Below, piece by piece: positions 37,088-45,657 of a stretch of 64,000 bases of DNA. The stretch's first letter is position 1. Every line of letters begins with the position of its first letter. Where the stretch lies: contig NZ_FMYK01000004.1 of NCBI RefSeq assembly GCF_900096915.1, forward strand, positions 124,001 through 188,000, written 5' to 3'. Origin of the DNA: Acinetobacter marinus (GTDB lineage Bacteria > Pseudomonadota > Gammaproteobacteria > Pseudomonadales > Moraxellaceae). The notes beneath the pieces were generated by a model, which ran no database searches, had not been told where the DNA came from, and saw only the letters and a program-made list of their open reading frames with translations. The position numbers and the translations under genes were made by a program.

Positions 37088-37330
37088 CTAGGGCTCTATC
37101 TGCGAATCATAAAAAGCATCTTGTTCATCATCAGTCGTGCTTTTGAACAAATCGTCATCATAATGAATCTGACCTTTGGCAATGCCAAGCTGACGTTTTA
37201 CGGGCTTTTGATGTGGAATCAGGTCAACTAAAGGCAAATTATTTTTGGCAATTGTGATTTTTTCGCCATGATAAACACGTTCGATAATTTGAGATAAATG
37301 CGCTTTTGCTTCGGCGAGGTTAATAATCAT
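37088..37330 (-). CDS. Phd/YefM-type antitoxin
   Basis: An 80-residue antitoxin with the N-terminal Phd/YefM fold: INLAEAKAHLSQIIERVYHGEKITIAKNN, followed by LVDLIP. The acidic C-terminal tail (DDDLFKSTTDDEQDAFYDSQ) is likely the toxin-binding part. Such antitoxins also repress their own operon. It is the upstream gene of the pair with vapC. A 9-bp tandem repeat lies 51 bases before its start. Confidence 0.88.
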   Translation of the reverse strand: MIINLAEAKAHLSQIIERVYHGEKITIAKNNLPLVDLIPHQKPVKRQLGIAKGQIHYDDDLFKSTTDDEQDAFYDSQIEP

Positions 37331-37381
37331 TTTGAAGACCTCAATTGAGATTTTTGAAGTGTTGTTGTTATTTTAATCGCT

Positions 37382-37417
37382 GTTGGTCAAGTTGGTCAAG
37401 TTGGTCAAGTTGGTTAA
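37382..37417 (+). repeat. Four copies of a 9-bp tandem repeat
   Basis: GTTGGTCAA repeated three times exactly, then GTTGGTTAA. It lies upstream of the Phd-type antitoxin and near the porin terminator. It may be chance slippage, or may affect antitoxin promoter function. Confidence 0.85.
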
Positions 37418-37435
37418 GAAGGGTTTAATGACTAA

Positions 37436-37466
37436 AAAAACCACCAGTTTTCACCAGTGGTTTTCG
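37436..37466 (-). terminator. Terminator of the porin gene
   Basis: AAAACCAC/GTGGTTTT stem around a 12-base loop, followed on the minus strand by a T run. It starts 33 bases after the porin stop. Confidence 0.75.
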
Positions 37467-37498
37467 CATTTTTAGCGTTGTATATTCCAATTTGTATT

Positions 37499-38719
37499 TT
37501 AGAAATACCAACCAATATTCAGGTTAAAGCGGGTATCCCAGTCGTCCGCACCTTGTGTACCAATCCCACTACCGCCGACAAAATACATATTTTTCCCAGC
37601 GATTACATCGATATAGGTGTAAATCCCGCCTTTGGCAAGCATACAGCCTGTGACGTTTTGCATGGATTCATCATTGCCAAGATCGTTGTTGGATGTGCCT
37701 TTGATGTGGGTAAAGTCGTTGTAGCAAGTCGCAGAGTCAATAAAGCGATTATTGATTGGGATTTCACGAGAAATATTGAGAATACCGACTCGACCTTTAG
37801 AGGCAATATCCGCCGCATATTTAAAGCCTGAGAGGGCGATCGTACCGTCTTGCGTGCCAATATCTTCAGTCTCATCATATTCGTATTGGATGCCTTCGGC
37901 TTTCACAGTCCATAGCCCAAATTTGGCTTCAGAATGTAAAGCTAAAGCGTATCGATCAGCAGTTTCAGCGTTGTTATTGTTGTAGATCCGCCCAAATTCA
38001 CCTGATACACCGACATTGAAGTTATCAAAGTTCTTAATAAAACGTGCATTGATCTGACCAGCTTCTTCGTTGGCTGCCAGATTTGTCCCATCACCAACTG
38101 TGTAGTAGCCACCTTCTTCGCCAACGGTTTCATCGGCAACATCAAAAGAGTAGCGATTGAAATCACTTGATGCATATTCAGATTGGTGGAAATAGGCGAG
38201 ATCAAAGGTATAGTCATCGCCTTTATGCTTCCATTTGATCCCTGCGTCAGAGTCATCCTCAAAGCCGAGATAGTACGCACCTGAGAACCAAAAAGAGTTA
38301 CCAATATACGGCTCTGCCCCAAAAGGAACGGGGATGATCCCGACTTCGACTTGGTTATTCGGATCGACATTAAAACCAATGAAGGCAAAATTGACGGTAT
38401 CAAAGTCTTGACCACGATAAAAACTATAACGGGCATCCAAATACCAGTCTTCATAGCTACCATCAATATCCAATCGGAGCAGCTCTAAGTCCAAATCACC
38501 ATGGCGATCTTTTGAGGCTTGGTTGTAATCTTCGATGCCGTAGTTGACCCGAACAGCACCGCCAATATTGAAGGTTGGTTTGCTAGATTCGGTTGCTTCT
38601 GTATCAGTTTCTTCGGCATAGGCTGGAGCGATTTGAAATAAACCAGCAGTGAGTAAAGAAAACGCAAAGGTTAAGGCAGATTTTTTAGGCTGAAAATGGG
38701 GCTTTGCATGAGCGGTCAT
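37499..38719 (-). CDS. Outer-membrane porin
   Basis: A 406-residue outer-membrane beta-barrel with a signal peptide (ALTFAFSLLTAGLFQIAPAYA) and a C-terminal aromatic residue (NIGWYF), the usual BamA recognition signal. Alternating strands such as YLDARYSFYRG and VNFAFIGFNV fill the mature part; it resembles phosphate- or carboxylate-type porins (OprO/OprP or OprD-like) but the exact family is uncertain. Two cysteines in an extracellular-looking segment (CYNDFTHIKGTSN to GCML) may form a disulfide. ATG 38719 has AAGGA nine bases upstream; a GTG at 38737 is less likely. Confidence 0.75.
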   Translation of the reverse strand: MTAHAKPHFQPKKSALTFAFSLLTAGLFQIAPAYAEETDTEATESSKPTFNIGGAVRVNYGIEDYNQASKDRHGDLDLELLRLDIDGSYEDWYLDARYSFYRGQDFDTVNFAFIGFNVDPNNQVEVGIIPVPFGAEPYIGNSFWFSGAYYLGFEDDSDAGIKWKHKGDDYTFDLAYFHQSEYASSDFNRYSFDVADETVGEEGGYYTVGDGTNLAANEEAGQINARFIKNFDNFNVGVSGEFGRIYNNNNAETADRYALALHSEAKFGLWTVKAEGIQYEYDETEDIGTQDGTIALSGFKYAADIASKGRVGILNISREIPINNRFIDSATCYNDFTHIKGTSNNDLGNDESMQNVTGCMLAKGGIYTYIDVIAGKNMYFVGGSGIGTQGADDWDTRFNLNIGWYF

Positions 38720-39055
38720 TGATGATTTTCCTTCCACTTTGGATTTCAGATTGTTTTAATCCAACTTGTTTCCTAAGACATAGCGTGATTGTAAAACACC
38801 GAAAAACATAGATAAGGTGATTCTAACTATGATAAAAAACAAATGCTTAGATTAGAATGTGTGACTAATCTAACATATTGTGTGGTTGATGAGTAGCTTT
38901 TGACGTTCATCTGATTAGATCGGCGTCAAGTTTTTTTAGTAAACTTTCATCGGATGATGAAAAGAAACAAAGGTGAGATTGGCTGGAGCAAGTGTTCTTT
39001 TTGATCAGAACAGCGTATAAATGAAGCAGACAATTTCATATGCGATTGGATAGAT
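38720..39055. other. Divergent promoter region, porin and DUF4126 gene
   Basis: About 336 bases, AT-rich, with no gene that I can support. It should hold the promoters of both flanking genes. No repeat or named operator is visible. Confidence 0.4.
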
Positions 39056-39631
39056 ATGGAAACAATATTAGGTTTATGTATTGGGATTGGCTTGAGCGCC
39101 GCCTGTGGCTTTCGAGTTTTTGTGCCGTTGTTGGTGATGAGTATTGCCACGATCACAGGTTGGTTTGAACCTGTTCAAGGCTTTGAGTGGTTGGCGATGC
39201 CTGCGGTCTGTGTAGCGCTAGGCTTTGCCACACTCTGCGAAATCGGGGCGTACTATGTACCGTGGGTGGATAATCTGCTCGACACCATTGCGACACCTGC
39301 TGCGGTCATCGCAGGCACATTGGCGACGATGGCGGTCAGTAGCGGCGAGATGTCACAGTTTGCCAGTTGGGCGTCGGCGATCATCGTTGGAGGTGGTACA
39401 GCAGGTGTGGTGCAAGCCAGTACGGTGGCGGTGCGTGGTGTATCGACTGCGACGACGGGTGGTGTAGCGAATCCTGTACTTGCGACAGGGGAATGGATCG
39501 GGGCGATTGTGTTGTCGATTTTGTCGCTGATCACGCCTGTATTGGTGGTGATTTTAGTTTTCTTGATTCTCGTTTTGGTGGTACGTTGGGTACGCCGTAA
39601 AAAGCGGGAGAATTTAGCGGAGTCGGTGTAA
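39056..39631 (+). CDS. DUF4126 family membrane protein
   Basis: A 191-residue inner-membrane protein with about five hydrophobic helices and a conserved N-terminus (LGLCIGIGLSAACGFRVFVPLL). The segment VPWVDNLLDTIATPAAVIAGT and the glycine-rich middle match DUF4126. The basic C-terminus (VRWVRRKKRENLAESV) is probably cytoplasmic. Function is unknown. The ATG at 39056 has no strong ribosome site. Confidence 0.82.
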   Translation: METILGLCIGIGLSAACGFRVFVPLLVMSIATITGWFEPVQGFEWLAMPAVCVALGFATLCEIGAYYVPWVDNLLDTIATPAAVIAGTLATMAVSSGEMSQFASWASAIIVGGGTAGVVQASTVAVRGVSTATTGGVANPVLATGEWIGAIVLSILSLITPVLVVILVFLILVLVVRWVRRKKRENLAESV

Positions 39632-39719
39632 TAGCTATTTATCTCATTCGCATAAATTGATTGAAAAATAATCTAAAAATACCTATCATAAGATATGTAC
39701 CAACAAGCGAGGGCGAGAG

Positions 39720-39950
39720 ATGTCTATTGCAAAAATATTTATGACAGGACGTAGCCAAGCGGTACGTTTGCCAAAAGAATTTCGTTTTGAAGGTACTGAG
39801 GTGGAAATTTTCCGTCGTGGCGATGAAGTCATTTTGCGGGAAAAACCTGTCACCGCAGAACGCCTGTTTCAAGTATTGGCAGACATGCCGAAAGACTTTT
39901 ATGCAGAAGAAAGAGTGGATGAACCACCACAGGAACGAGAAATATTTTAA
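39720..39950 (+). CDS. vapB: VapB-type antitoxin, AbrB fold
   Basis: A 76-residue antitoxin with the SpoVT/AbrB swapped-hairpin DNA-binding fold: AKIFMTGRSQAVRLPKEFRFEG, followed by VEIFRRGDEVIL. The acidic C-terminal tail is the likely toxin-binding part. The stop codon shares a base with the vapC start (TAATG), so the two are coupled. GAGGGCGAGAG precedes the start. Confidence 0.9.
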   Translation: MSIAKIFMTGRSQAVRLPKEFRFEGTEVEIFRRGDEVILREKPVTAERLFQVLADMPKDFYAEERVDEPPQEREIF

Positions 39951-40357
39951 TGCCAACGCAATATTTATTGGACACCAACATTTGTATCTACATCATCAAA
40001 CATCAACCTGAACGTGTTCGTCGGCATTTTGAAAAGCATCTTCCGAATCGAAATATTTTAATTTCCGTGATTACATTGGGAGAGTTGCGTTTTGGTGCAG
40101 AAAAAAGTGTGCATAAAGCAAAAGCACACAGCATCATTGATGAGCTAATCGCAATGATTCAAGTGGTAGAGCTAGATGAAGCGGTTGCAGACCATTATGC
40201 ACAGATCCGAAATGATTTGACTTCAAAAGGTCAGATCATTGGTGCAAATGACCTATGGCTTGCTGCTCATGCGCGAGCCAATGATTGGGTGATGGTGACG
40301 AATAATGAAAAGGAGTTTTTACGTGTCGATGGCTTGGTGGTGGAAAATTGGGTATGA
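39950..40357 (+). CDS. vapC: VapC toxin, PIN domain
   Basis: A 135-residue PIN RNase toxin: LLDTNICIYIIKHQP, ISVITLGELRFGAEKS, and GQIIGANDLWLAAHARA carry the conserved acids. It pairs with the VapB antitoxin directly upstream. Canonical targets are initiator tRNA or rRNA loops. It is a different family branch from the PIN toxin at 36.7 kb. Its stop overlaps the start of a small secreted protein gene by 4 bases. Confidence 0.92.
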   Translation: MPTQYLLDTNICIYIIKHQPERVRRHFEKHLPNRNILISVITLGELRFGAEKSVHKAKAHSIIDELIAMIQVVELDEAVADHYAQIRNDLTSKGQIIGANDLWLAAHARANDWVMVTNNEKEFLRVDGLVVENWV

Positions 40358-40737
40358 GAAAGTGTATTCTAATTCTGAGCCTAGCTTATATGTCAGCGTC
40401 TGCAATAGCAGGTTATGAATTGCATATAACCAAGAAAGAATTTTTCTATGATGAAAGTGGTGCATGTATTACGCTTCAAGATTGGGAAAATTATGTAGAA
40501 TCCAACACATCAGTTAAACGTGACGTATTCAATTCCGAGTATAATTATTTAGTGAATACGATGGATGAAGACATATTCCCATTATGGTATAGCGAAGATT
40601 CTTGTAACTTATCGACTAAAAATCCTAGTCCGAATGCGATTGCTAAACTCATTGAAATCGCTAGAGATTTAGAGGCAACCGTTCAAGGTGACGACGGAGA
40701 AATTTATATTATTCCTGCATTGACGGAGCGTAGATAA
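40354..40737 (+). CDS. Small secreted protein coupled to vapC
   Basis: A 127-residue protein with a signal peptide (RKCILILSLAYMSASAIAG) and an acidic mature part with two or three cysteines (GACITLQDW, DSCNLS). ATG 40354 overlaps the vapC stop (ATGA); the TTG at 40348 is less likely. No known family. Because it is in the periplasm it is unlikely to act on VapC, so the link may be only positional. Confidence 0.65.
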   Translation: MRKCILILSLAYMSASAIAGYELHITKKEFFYDESGACITLQDWENYVESNTSVKRDVFNSEYNYLVNTMDEDIFPLWYSEDSCNLSTKNPSPNAIAKLIEIARDLEATVQGDDGEIYIIPALTERR

Positions 40738-40784
40738 ATATCGCCAAAGCTAAACAATAAGATGATCTTTAAAAGGATAATACA

Positions 40785-41528
40785 ATGAAAACCAAACTAC
40801 TCACCGCATTACTCACACTCAGCGCCACCGTTCTGATGTCGCCGATGGTATCAGCCAAAACGCCACAACCGAGCAAAGAGCAAATCAAACTGGCGAAGGA
40901 TAAAGTGAAATACAAAGTCTTTATTCCCAAGTCGTATGTGCTGTTTGAAGCAGTCGAAGGTGATCTGAATAAAGACGGCAAAGCTGATACAGCGCTGATC
41001 GTTAAAGCTACTGATCCATCAAAATGGGTAACGGATGAAAATCGTGGCAAACTCGATCGCAATCGTCGTGGCATCATTATCTTGCTGAATCAAAGCACGA
41101 AGCAAAAGCCCAACCAATACACCAAATATTTGCAAAATCTAAACTGCTTTAGCTCTGAAAATGAAAATGGTGGCATTTATTTCCCACCTGAGCTTTGGGT
41201 CAAAATCGAAAAAGGATTGCTCAATATTCATTATGGGCATGGGCGCTACGGCTACTGGGATTATCTATTCCGCTTGCAAGATCAGGACATGCGCCTCATT
41301 GGCTATGATGCGTCGAGCAATCATGGACCGTATATCGAAAGCGAGGTCAGTATCAACTTCCTTACAGGTCGTACGATATATCGAAAAAATACCAATAAAG
41401 ACTGGGAGGGCGATCCAAAGTTTAAAGAAACAGTTCGAAAATATCCTGTCAAGCCAATGTATCTATCTAAAATCAAAGACTTTGATGAATTCGATTTTGG
41501 CGTGCCTGTACTCAATGATGAAAGCTAA
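40785..41528 (+). CDS. Secreted protein with a calcium-binding-like loop
   Basis: A 247-residue protein with a clear signal peptide (LLTALLTLSATVLMSPMVSA). The mature N-terminal part has EGDLNKDGKADTALIV, a D-x-N-x-D-G loop like those of dockerin or VCBS-type calcium sites, then a mixed domain with IHYGHGRYGYWDYLFRLQDQDM. Similar secreted proteins occur in Acinetobacter and related bacteria without a known role. AAAGGATAA precedes the ATG. Confidence 0.75.
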   Translation: MKTKLLTALLTLSATVLMSPMVSAKTPQPSKEQIKLAKDKVKYKVFIPKSYVLFEAVEGDLNKDGKADTALIVKATDPSKWVTDENRGKLDRNRRGIIILLNQSTKQKPNQYTKYLQNLNCFSSENENGGIYFPPELWVKIEKGLLNIHYGHGRYGYWDYLFRLQDQDMRLIGYDASSNHGPYIESEVSINFLTGRTIYRKNTNKDWEGDPKFKETVRKYPVKPMYLSKIKDFDEFDFGVPVLNDES

Positions 41529-41608
41529 GTGAAAAAAGTTGATTCATAAAAAAGGCGAATTTGCACGAATTTATAGAAAGCGAAACAATAGGAACGAGCA
41601 CAGCGAAA

Positions 41609-42151
41609 ATGACCAAACAGGACAATGAGTTGATCGACATTTTAAAAGCTCGTTTCGAACAAAATATGCAACGTCACTCAGACCTTGATTGGACGAAAAT
41701 CGAAGAAAAACTGATTGCCAACCCGAAAAAGCTCAAAGCCTTACAATCAATGGAAGATACAGAGGGCGAGCCTGATGTCATCGGTTTTGATGCAAAAAAT
41801 GATGGATTTCTCTTTGTTGATTGTAGTGCGGAAAGTCCGAAAGGTCGGCGCAGTCTGTGCTATGACGCAGAAGCCTTAGCCGCTCGAAAACAGCATCAAT
41901 CTGCGGATAGTGCGGTCAATCTCGCCAAGCAAATGGGGATCAGTCTACTCACCGAACAGCAGTATCGAGATTTACAACAACTCGGTGAATTTGACTTAAA
42001 AACTTCAAGTTGGATAGATACACCAAAAGCAATTCGTGCGCTCGGTGGTGCATTATTCTGTGATCGTCGCTATGATCAAGTGTTTACCTATCATAATGGT
42101 GCAGAGTCGTATTATGCTGCTCGTGGCTTTCGAGGGATGTTGCGGGTGTAA
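41609..42151 (+). CDS. DUF4256 family protein
   Basis: A 180-residue cytoplasmic protein of unknown function. The family signatures are strong: DVIGFDAKNDGFLFVDCSAESPKGRRSLCYD, MGISLLTEQQYRDLQQLGEFD, TSSWI, ALGGALFCDRRY and YHNGAESYYAARGFRG. ATG 41609 gives the N-terminus seen in other members; a TTG at 41561 would add 16 residues. Confidence 0.88.
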   Translation: MTKQDNELIDILKARFEQNMQRHSDLDWTKIEEKLIANPKKLKALQSMEDTEGEPDVIGFDAKNDGFLFVDCSAESPKGRRSLCYDAEALAARKQHQSADSAVNLAKQMGISLLTEQQYRDLQQLGEFDLKTSSWIDTPKAIRALGGALFCDRRYDQVFTYHNGAESYYAARGFRGMLRV

Positions 42152-42199
42152 GCTACGTTTATAAAATTGACTTTAAAGAATCATAAAAAGGGGAACATG

Positions 42200-42538
42200 A
42201 TGAAAAAATTAGCCTGTGTATTGCTATTCAGTTTGATGGCGACAAATACCTTTGCCATGCCTGAATATCGTGCACAAATGCAAGAGCGATTGAAGGCATC
42301 AAAAAAGCTGAGTATTGATTTTGAGAATGGCATTGCTGTGGGGCGATTGCTCGGTTTGTTTGAAAAATATTTTGGAAATATCAATATCACCTATGATCCA
42401 AAAGTTGATCAAGACAAAGAAATCACCATAGACACGGGATTTAATAATGGTTTGGTAACTTTCGAGAAAGTTTTGCATAGGGCAAATTTGCAATATCAAG
42501 TTGTTGGTCCAAATACCATTAAGATTTTACCAAAATAA
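42200..42538 (+). CDS. Small periplasmic protein with an STN-like domain
   Basis: A 112-residue protein with a signal peptide (KKLACVLLFSLMATNTFA). The mature part resembles the secretin/TonB short N-terminal domain: INITYDPKVDQDKEITIDTGFNNGLVTFEKVL, then QYQVVGPNTIKILPK. In known proteins this domain sits before a secretin or receptor; here it stands alone. AGGGGA lies before two adjacent ATGs; the second (42200) has the better spacing. Confidence 0.68.
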   Translation: MKKLACVLLFSLMATNTFAMPEYRAQMQERLKASKKLSIDFENGIAVGRLLGLFEKYFGNINITYDPKVDQDKEITIDTGFNNGLVTFEKVLHRANLQYQVVGPNTIKILPK

Positions 42539-42646
42539 AATCGTATAAAAGTAAGCCGATGCTTTGCGCAATTCTCAAAATACCGAAAGGTTTAAAAATG
42601 CTAAACTGTAGCCATTGATCTACACATTTTGAGAAATAACCACTCC

Positions 42647-44629
42647 ATGACGATCCAGCGTCTACTCGATGAACTCAATCCTGAACAATATCAAGCGGCA
42701 ACCACCACAGCGCAGAATGCACTGATCTTGGCAGGTGCAGGCTGTGGTAAGACCAAAACCATTGTCGCTAGAGCTGCTTATTTGATTAGTCAGGGCGTGC
42801 CTGCCGAGCAGATTCAAATCATGACCTTTACCCGTCGTGCCGCCAGTGAGATCGTGACCCGTGTCGAGCAATATCTTGGCGCACAGGCGCAGGGTTTGCG
42901 TGCTTCGACTTTTCATACTTTTTGTTTAGGGATTTTACGGCGTTATGCCAAAGCCTTTGAGCTTCGACAGTTCAATGTGATTGATCGTGATGATCAGATG
43001 CTGATGTTTCGTCTGCTACGTGGCAAAGAAAAAAATAATGAATTACCTAAAGCTGCGCAACTTCTTGATGTCTATTCATTTGCTCGCAATACGCAAAGTA
43101 AATTGAGTGAAGCACTCGCCAAGCAACTACCTGAAATGGTGGAACAAAAAGAAAAAATTCTCACCATCATGCAAGCCTATGAAACGCAAAAACGTGAACG
43201 TGGCTATCTCGATTATGATGATATTTTGGAATATGTGGCGAAATACTTAAACCACTCCGAAGCGTTGGTCGATCAAGTATTACATCGTTGTCAGTATTTG
43301 CTTGTCGATGAAATGCAAGATACTAACCCATTGCAATGGTTATTGCTCAAGCCGTTTATTGGCAAAGCACATCTGTTCTGTGTTGGCGATGATGCACAGT
43401 CGATTTATGGCTTTCGTGGTGCAGATTTTCAGAATATTCATGCTTTTAAAGAACGTGTGCCTGATGCAAAGGTCATGACTTTGGCACGTAACTATCGTTC
43501 AACGCAAGAAATCCTCGACCTGTCCAATTGGATGTTGAAAATCAGCCCATTGGATTATCAAAAGCAATTGATCGCTTATCGTGGCGAAGGCATTGCGCCT
43601 GCGCTACATACTTTTGCCAATGAGTTCGAAGAAGCTAATTGGATTGCGCAAGATTTAAAAACACGCCATCAACACGGCGCAGCGTGGCAACAACACATGA
43701 TCTTGGTGCGTTCAAGTTTTGCGGGGCGACAGATTGAAAGTGCTTTGGTGGCTACGGATATTCCTTATCAGTTCATCGGTGGCGTGAAACTGCTCGAATC
43801 TGCACATGTAAAAGATGTGCTCAGTATGCTTCGTATCGTGGCGAATCATAAGGATGAATTGGCGTGGATGCGTTTTCTCACGCTGTGGGATGGTGTGGGT
43901 GATGTCGGTGCTAGTCGCCTTGCCCATGACTTTTTACAGCAGGACAATTTGCAAGGCTGTCTGGAAAAACTAAAAAAATTCAGTAAAGTGCCTGCGCAAA
44001 TTGCATTGATCTTTCAGCAGTTACTGGACATACAGCATCTGGTTAAACAAAGTCTTGAAATAGCATTAAATGCACTGCAAGAGCAACTGGAAAAAAATTA
44101 TCAAAATAAAGACTGGTCACGGCGTAGCCGAGATTTTGACTTGGTGAAACAGCTTGCGGAACGACATATGAATGTGTCGGCGTTCATTGAGGAATATGTG
44201 ATTGAGCCGATTTCACATAGCGAAGTTGAACGTGCCAAAGATCAAGATGTGGTGACCTTAATCACCATTCACTCAGCAAAAGGCACTGAGAGAGAAGTCT
44301 GCTACGTGGCGAATGCTTCAGTGGGGCAGTTTCCACATGCACGTGCACAAGGGCAATTTGATGAAGTGGAGGAGGAGCGTCGGGTGCTATACGTGGCGCT
44401 CACACGTGCGCAAAATGAATTGATTGTGACTCGGCAGAATTTATTCACATGGACCAAAGACACGATAGATGCCGAAGGGCGACCAATCGTTGGCTATTTC
44501 TTTTCGGACTTACTACCAAAACTGTGCAGAGAAACTTTGCATCGTCGTGGTAGCCAACGTCAGAAAACGTGGACATTTGAGCAAGAAGACAGCTTGGATA
44601 AGCCAAAAATCGGCATTGATTTTGATTAA
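42647..44629 (+). CDS. UvrD/Rep-family ATP-dependent DNA helicase
   Basis: A 660-residue superfamily 1A helicase moving 3' to 5'. Motifs in order: Q (LNPEQYQAATT), Walker A (LAGAGCGKTKTI), Ia (TFTRRAASEI), II (LLVDEMQDTNPLQ), III (GDDAQSIYGFRGAD), IV (LARNYRST), V (TIHSAKGTEREVCYV) and VI (RRVLYVALTRAQNELIV). Motif II reads DEMQD rather than DEFQD. It is close to Rep or to UvrD in size but I cannot tell which. ATG 42647 is preferred to an upstream TTG. Confidence 0.9.
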   Translation: MTIQRLLDELNPEQYQAATTTAQNALILAGAGCGKTKTIVARAAYLISQGVPAEQIQIMTFTRRAASEIVTRVEQYLGAQAQGLRASTFHTFCLGILRRYAKAFELRQFNVIDRDDQMLMFRLLRGKEKNNELPKAAQLLDVYSFARNTQSKLSEALAKQLPEMVEQKEKILTIMQAYETQKRERGYLDYDDILEYVAKYLNHSEALVDQVLHRCQYLLVDEMQDTNPLQWLLLKPFIGKAHLFCVGDDAQSIYGFRGADFQNIHAFKERVPDAKVMTLARNYRSTQEILDLSNWMLKISPLDYQKQLIAYRGEGIAPALHTFANEFEEANWIAQDLKTRHQHGAAWQQHMILVRSSFAGRQIESALVATDIPYQFIGGVKLLESAHVKDVLSMLRIVANHKDELAWMRFLTLWDGVGDVGASRLAHDFLQQDNLQGCLEKLKKFSKVPAQIALIFQQLLDIQHLVKQSLEIALNALQEQLEKNYQNKDWSRRSRDFDLVKQLAERHMNVSAFIEEYVIEPISHSEVERAKDQDVVTLITIHSAKGTEREVCYVANASVGQFPHARAQGQFDEVEEERRVLYVALTRAQNELIVTRQNLFTWTKDTIDAEGRPIVGYFFSDLLPKLCRETLHRRGSQRQKTWTFEQEDSLDKPKIGIDFD

Positions 44630-44781
44630 ACGATTTACTTGAGATAGCGTGTTAATCGCATTGAAATGGGACAGATTCGAAGTATCTTTCAAGTTTTTTT
44701 ATCTGAATTCCTTTAAACTATCTACCAACTGATCGGCATTTTAAATCTTGCTCTCGATAGAATTATATTTTGGAACACATC

Positions 44782-45036
44782 ATGAAAATCTTAGTACGCA
44801 ACCTTGAACGCTCAATCACCGAAGCAGAGTTACGTGAACTGTTTGCACCATTTGGTACGATTGAGTCTGCGGTGATCGTGATGGATGCGGACAGCAAAAA
44901 ATCCAAAGGTTTTGGCTTTGTCGAAATGCCACATGCCCGTGAAGCAATCAAAGCAATCAAAAGCCTAAATACTTTAAAAGTCAAAGGCATGGGCATTCGA
45001 GTCAAGTCTGCGGAAGATGCACCGAAACAATCGTAA
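44782..45036 (+). CDS. RRM-type RNA-binding protein
   Basis: An 84-residue single RRM domain: RNP2 is ILVRNL and RNP1 is KGFGFVEM. Small bacterial RRM proteins of this kind are often cold-induced RNA chaperones. ATG 44782 has GGA seven bases upstream. It converges with the GNAT gene; only five bases separate the stop codons and no terminator is visible. Confidence 0.92.
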   Translation: MKILVRNLERSITEAELRELFAPFGTIESAVIVMDADSKKSKGFGFVEMPHAREAIKAIKSLNTLKVKGMGIRVKSAEDAPKQS

Positions 45037-45041
45037 TCATT

Positions 45042-45581
45042 TTAAATTGCGTCGCCAGTGACATTAAAAGCATCATGATATTGCACGCTGGCAGTTGGAA
45101 TTTCCCCTGAAAACGAAAGTGCTTGAAAGTATTCCGCAGGCACATCAGCAAGTAACAACTCAAGGTACGCAATAAAACCGAATTGTTGATAATAATTGGG
45201 GTCGCCTAATACCACGCAACCTTTTGCACCACGCATTTTGAGCTGTTCAAGCGCAGTGCTGACTAAGGCTTTGCCGATGCCTTGCCCTTGCATCTGAGGC
45301 AATACACTCACAGGTGCTAAGCCATACCAGTCGTTTTCATTATTGGAAAGCGTCACTGGAGAAATGCCAACATGCCCGACGATGCGTTGTGCTGATTCTG
45401 CGACCAAAGACACTGTAAGCTGTTCTGCTTGGCGTAAGGCATTCACGATCAGATGTTCGGTATGACTGGTGTGTTCAGCGGACTGAAATGCAGCAATGGT
45501 TAACTGTTCAATCGCTTTTATATCAGTGTCTTGCTCGGCTCGAATCAATAGCGTTGCGTTGTTTGGCATAAAATCAGTCAT
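45042..45581 (-). CDS. GNAT family acetyltransferase, YhbS-like
   Basis: A 179-residue acyltransferase of the GNAT fold: the acetyl-CoA loop is QMQGQGIGKALV, preceded by YGLAPVSVLP and followed by GCVVLGDPNYYQQFGF, as in YhbS. The substrate is unknown. The start is uncertain: ATG 45581 is used, and ATG 45569 is possible; neither has a clear ribosome site. Confidence 0.85.
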   Translation of the reverse strand: MTDFMPNNATLLIRAEQDTDIKAIEQLTIAAFQSAEHTSHTEHLIVNALRQAEQLTVSLVAESAQRIVGHVGISPVTLSNNENDWYGLAPVSVLPQMQGQGIGKALVSTALEQLKMRGAKGCVVLGDPNYYQQFGFIAYLELLLADVPAEYFQALSFSGEIPTASVQYHDAFNVTGDAI

Positions 45582-45657
45582 TGCAATTTTGAATAGAAGT
45601 TTTAATCTTAACATTTCAGATTAAAATTATCCTGCTTAACCTATTAAGGAAATCTCC

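Noticed and set aside
37457..37831. A plus-strand 124-codon frame opposite the porin end
   Set aside because: It is the reverse of a clear outer-membrane barrel gene and has no ribosome site.
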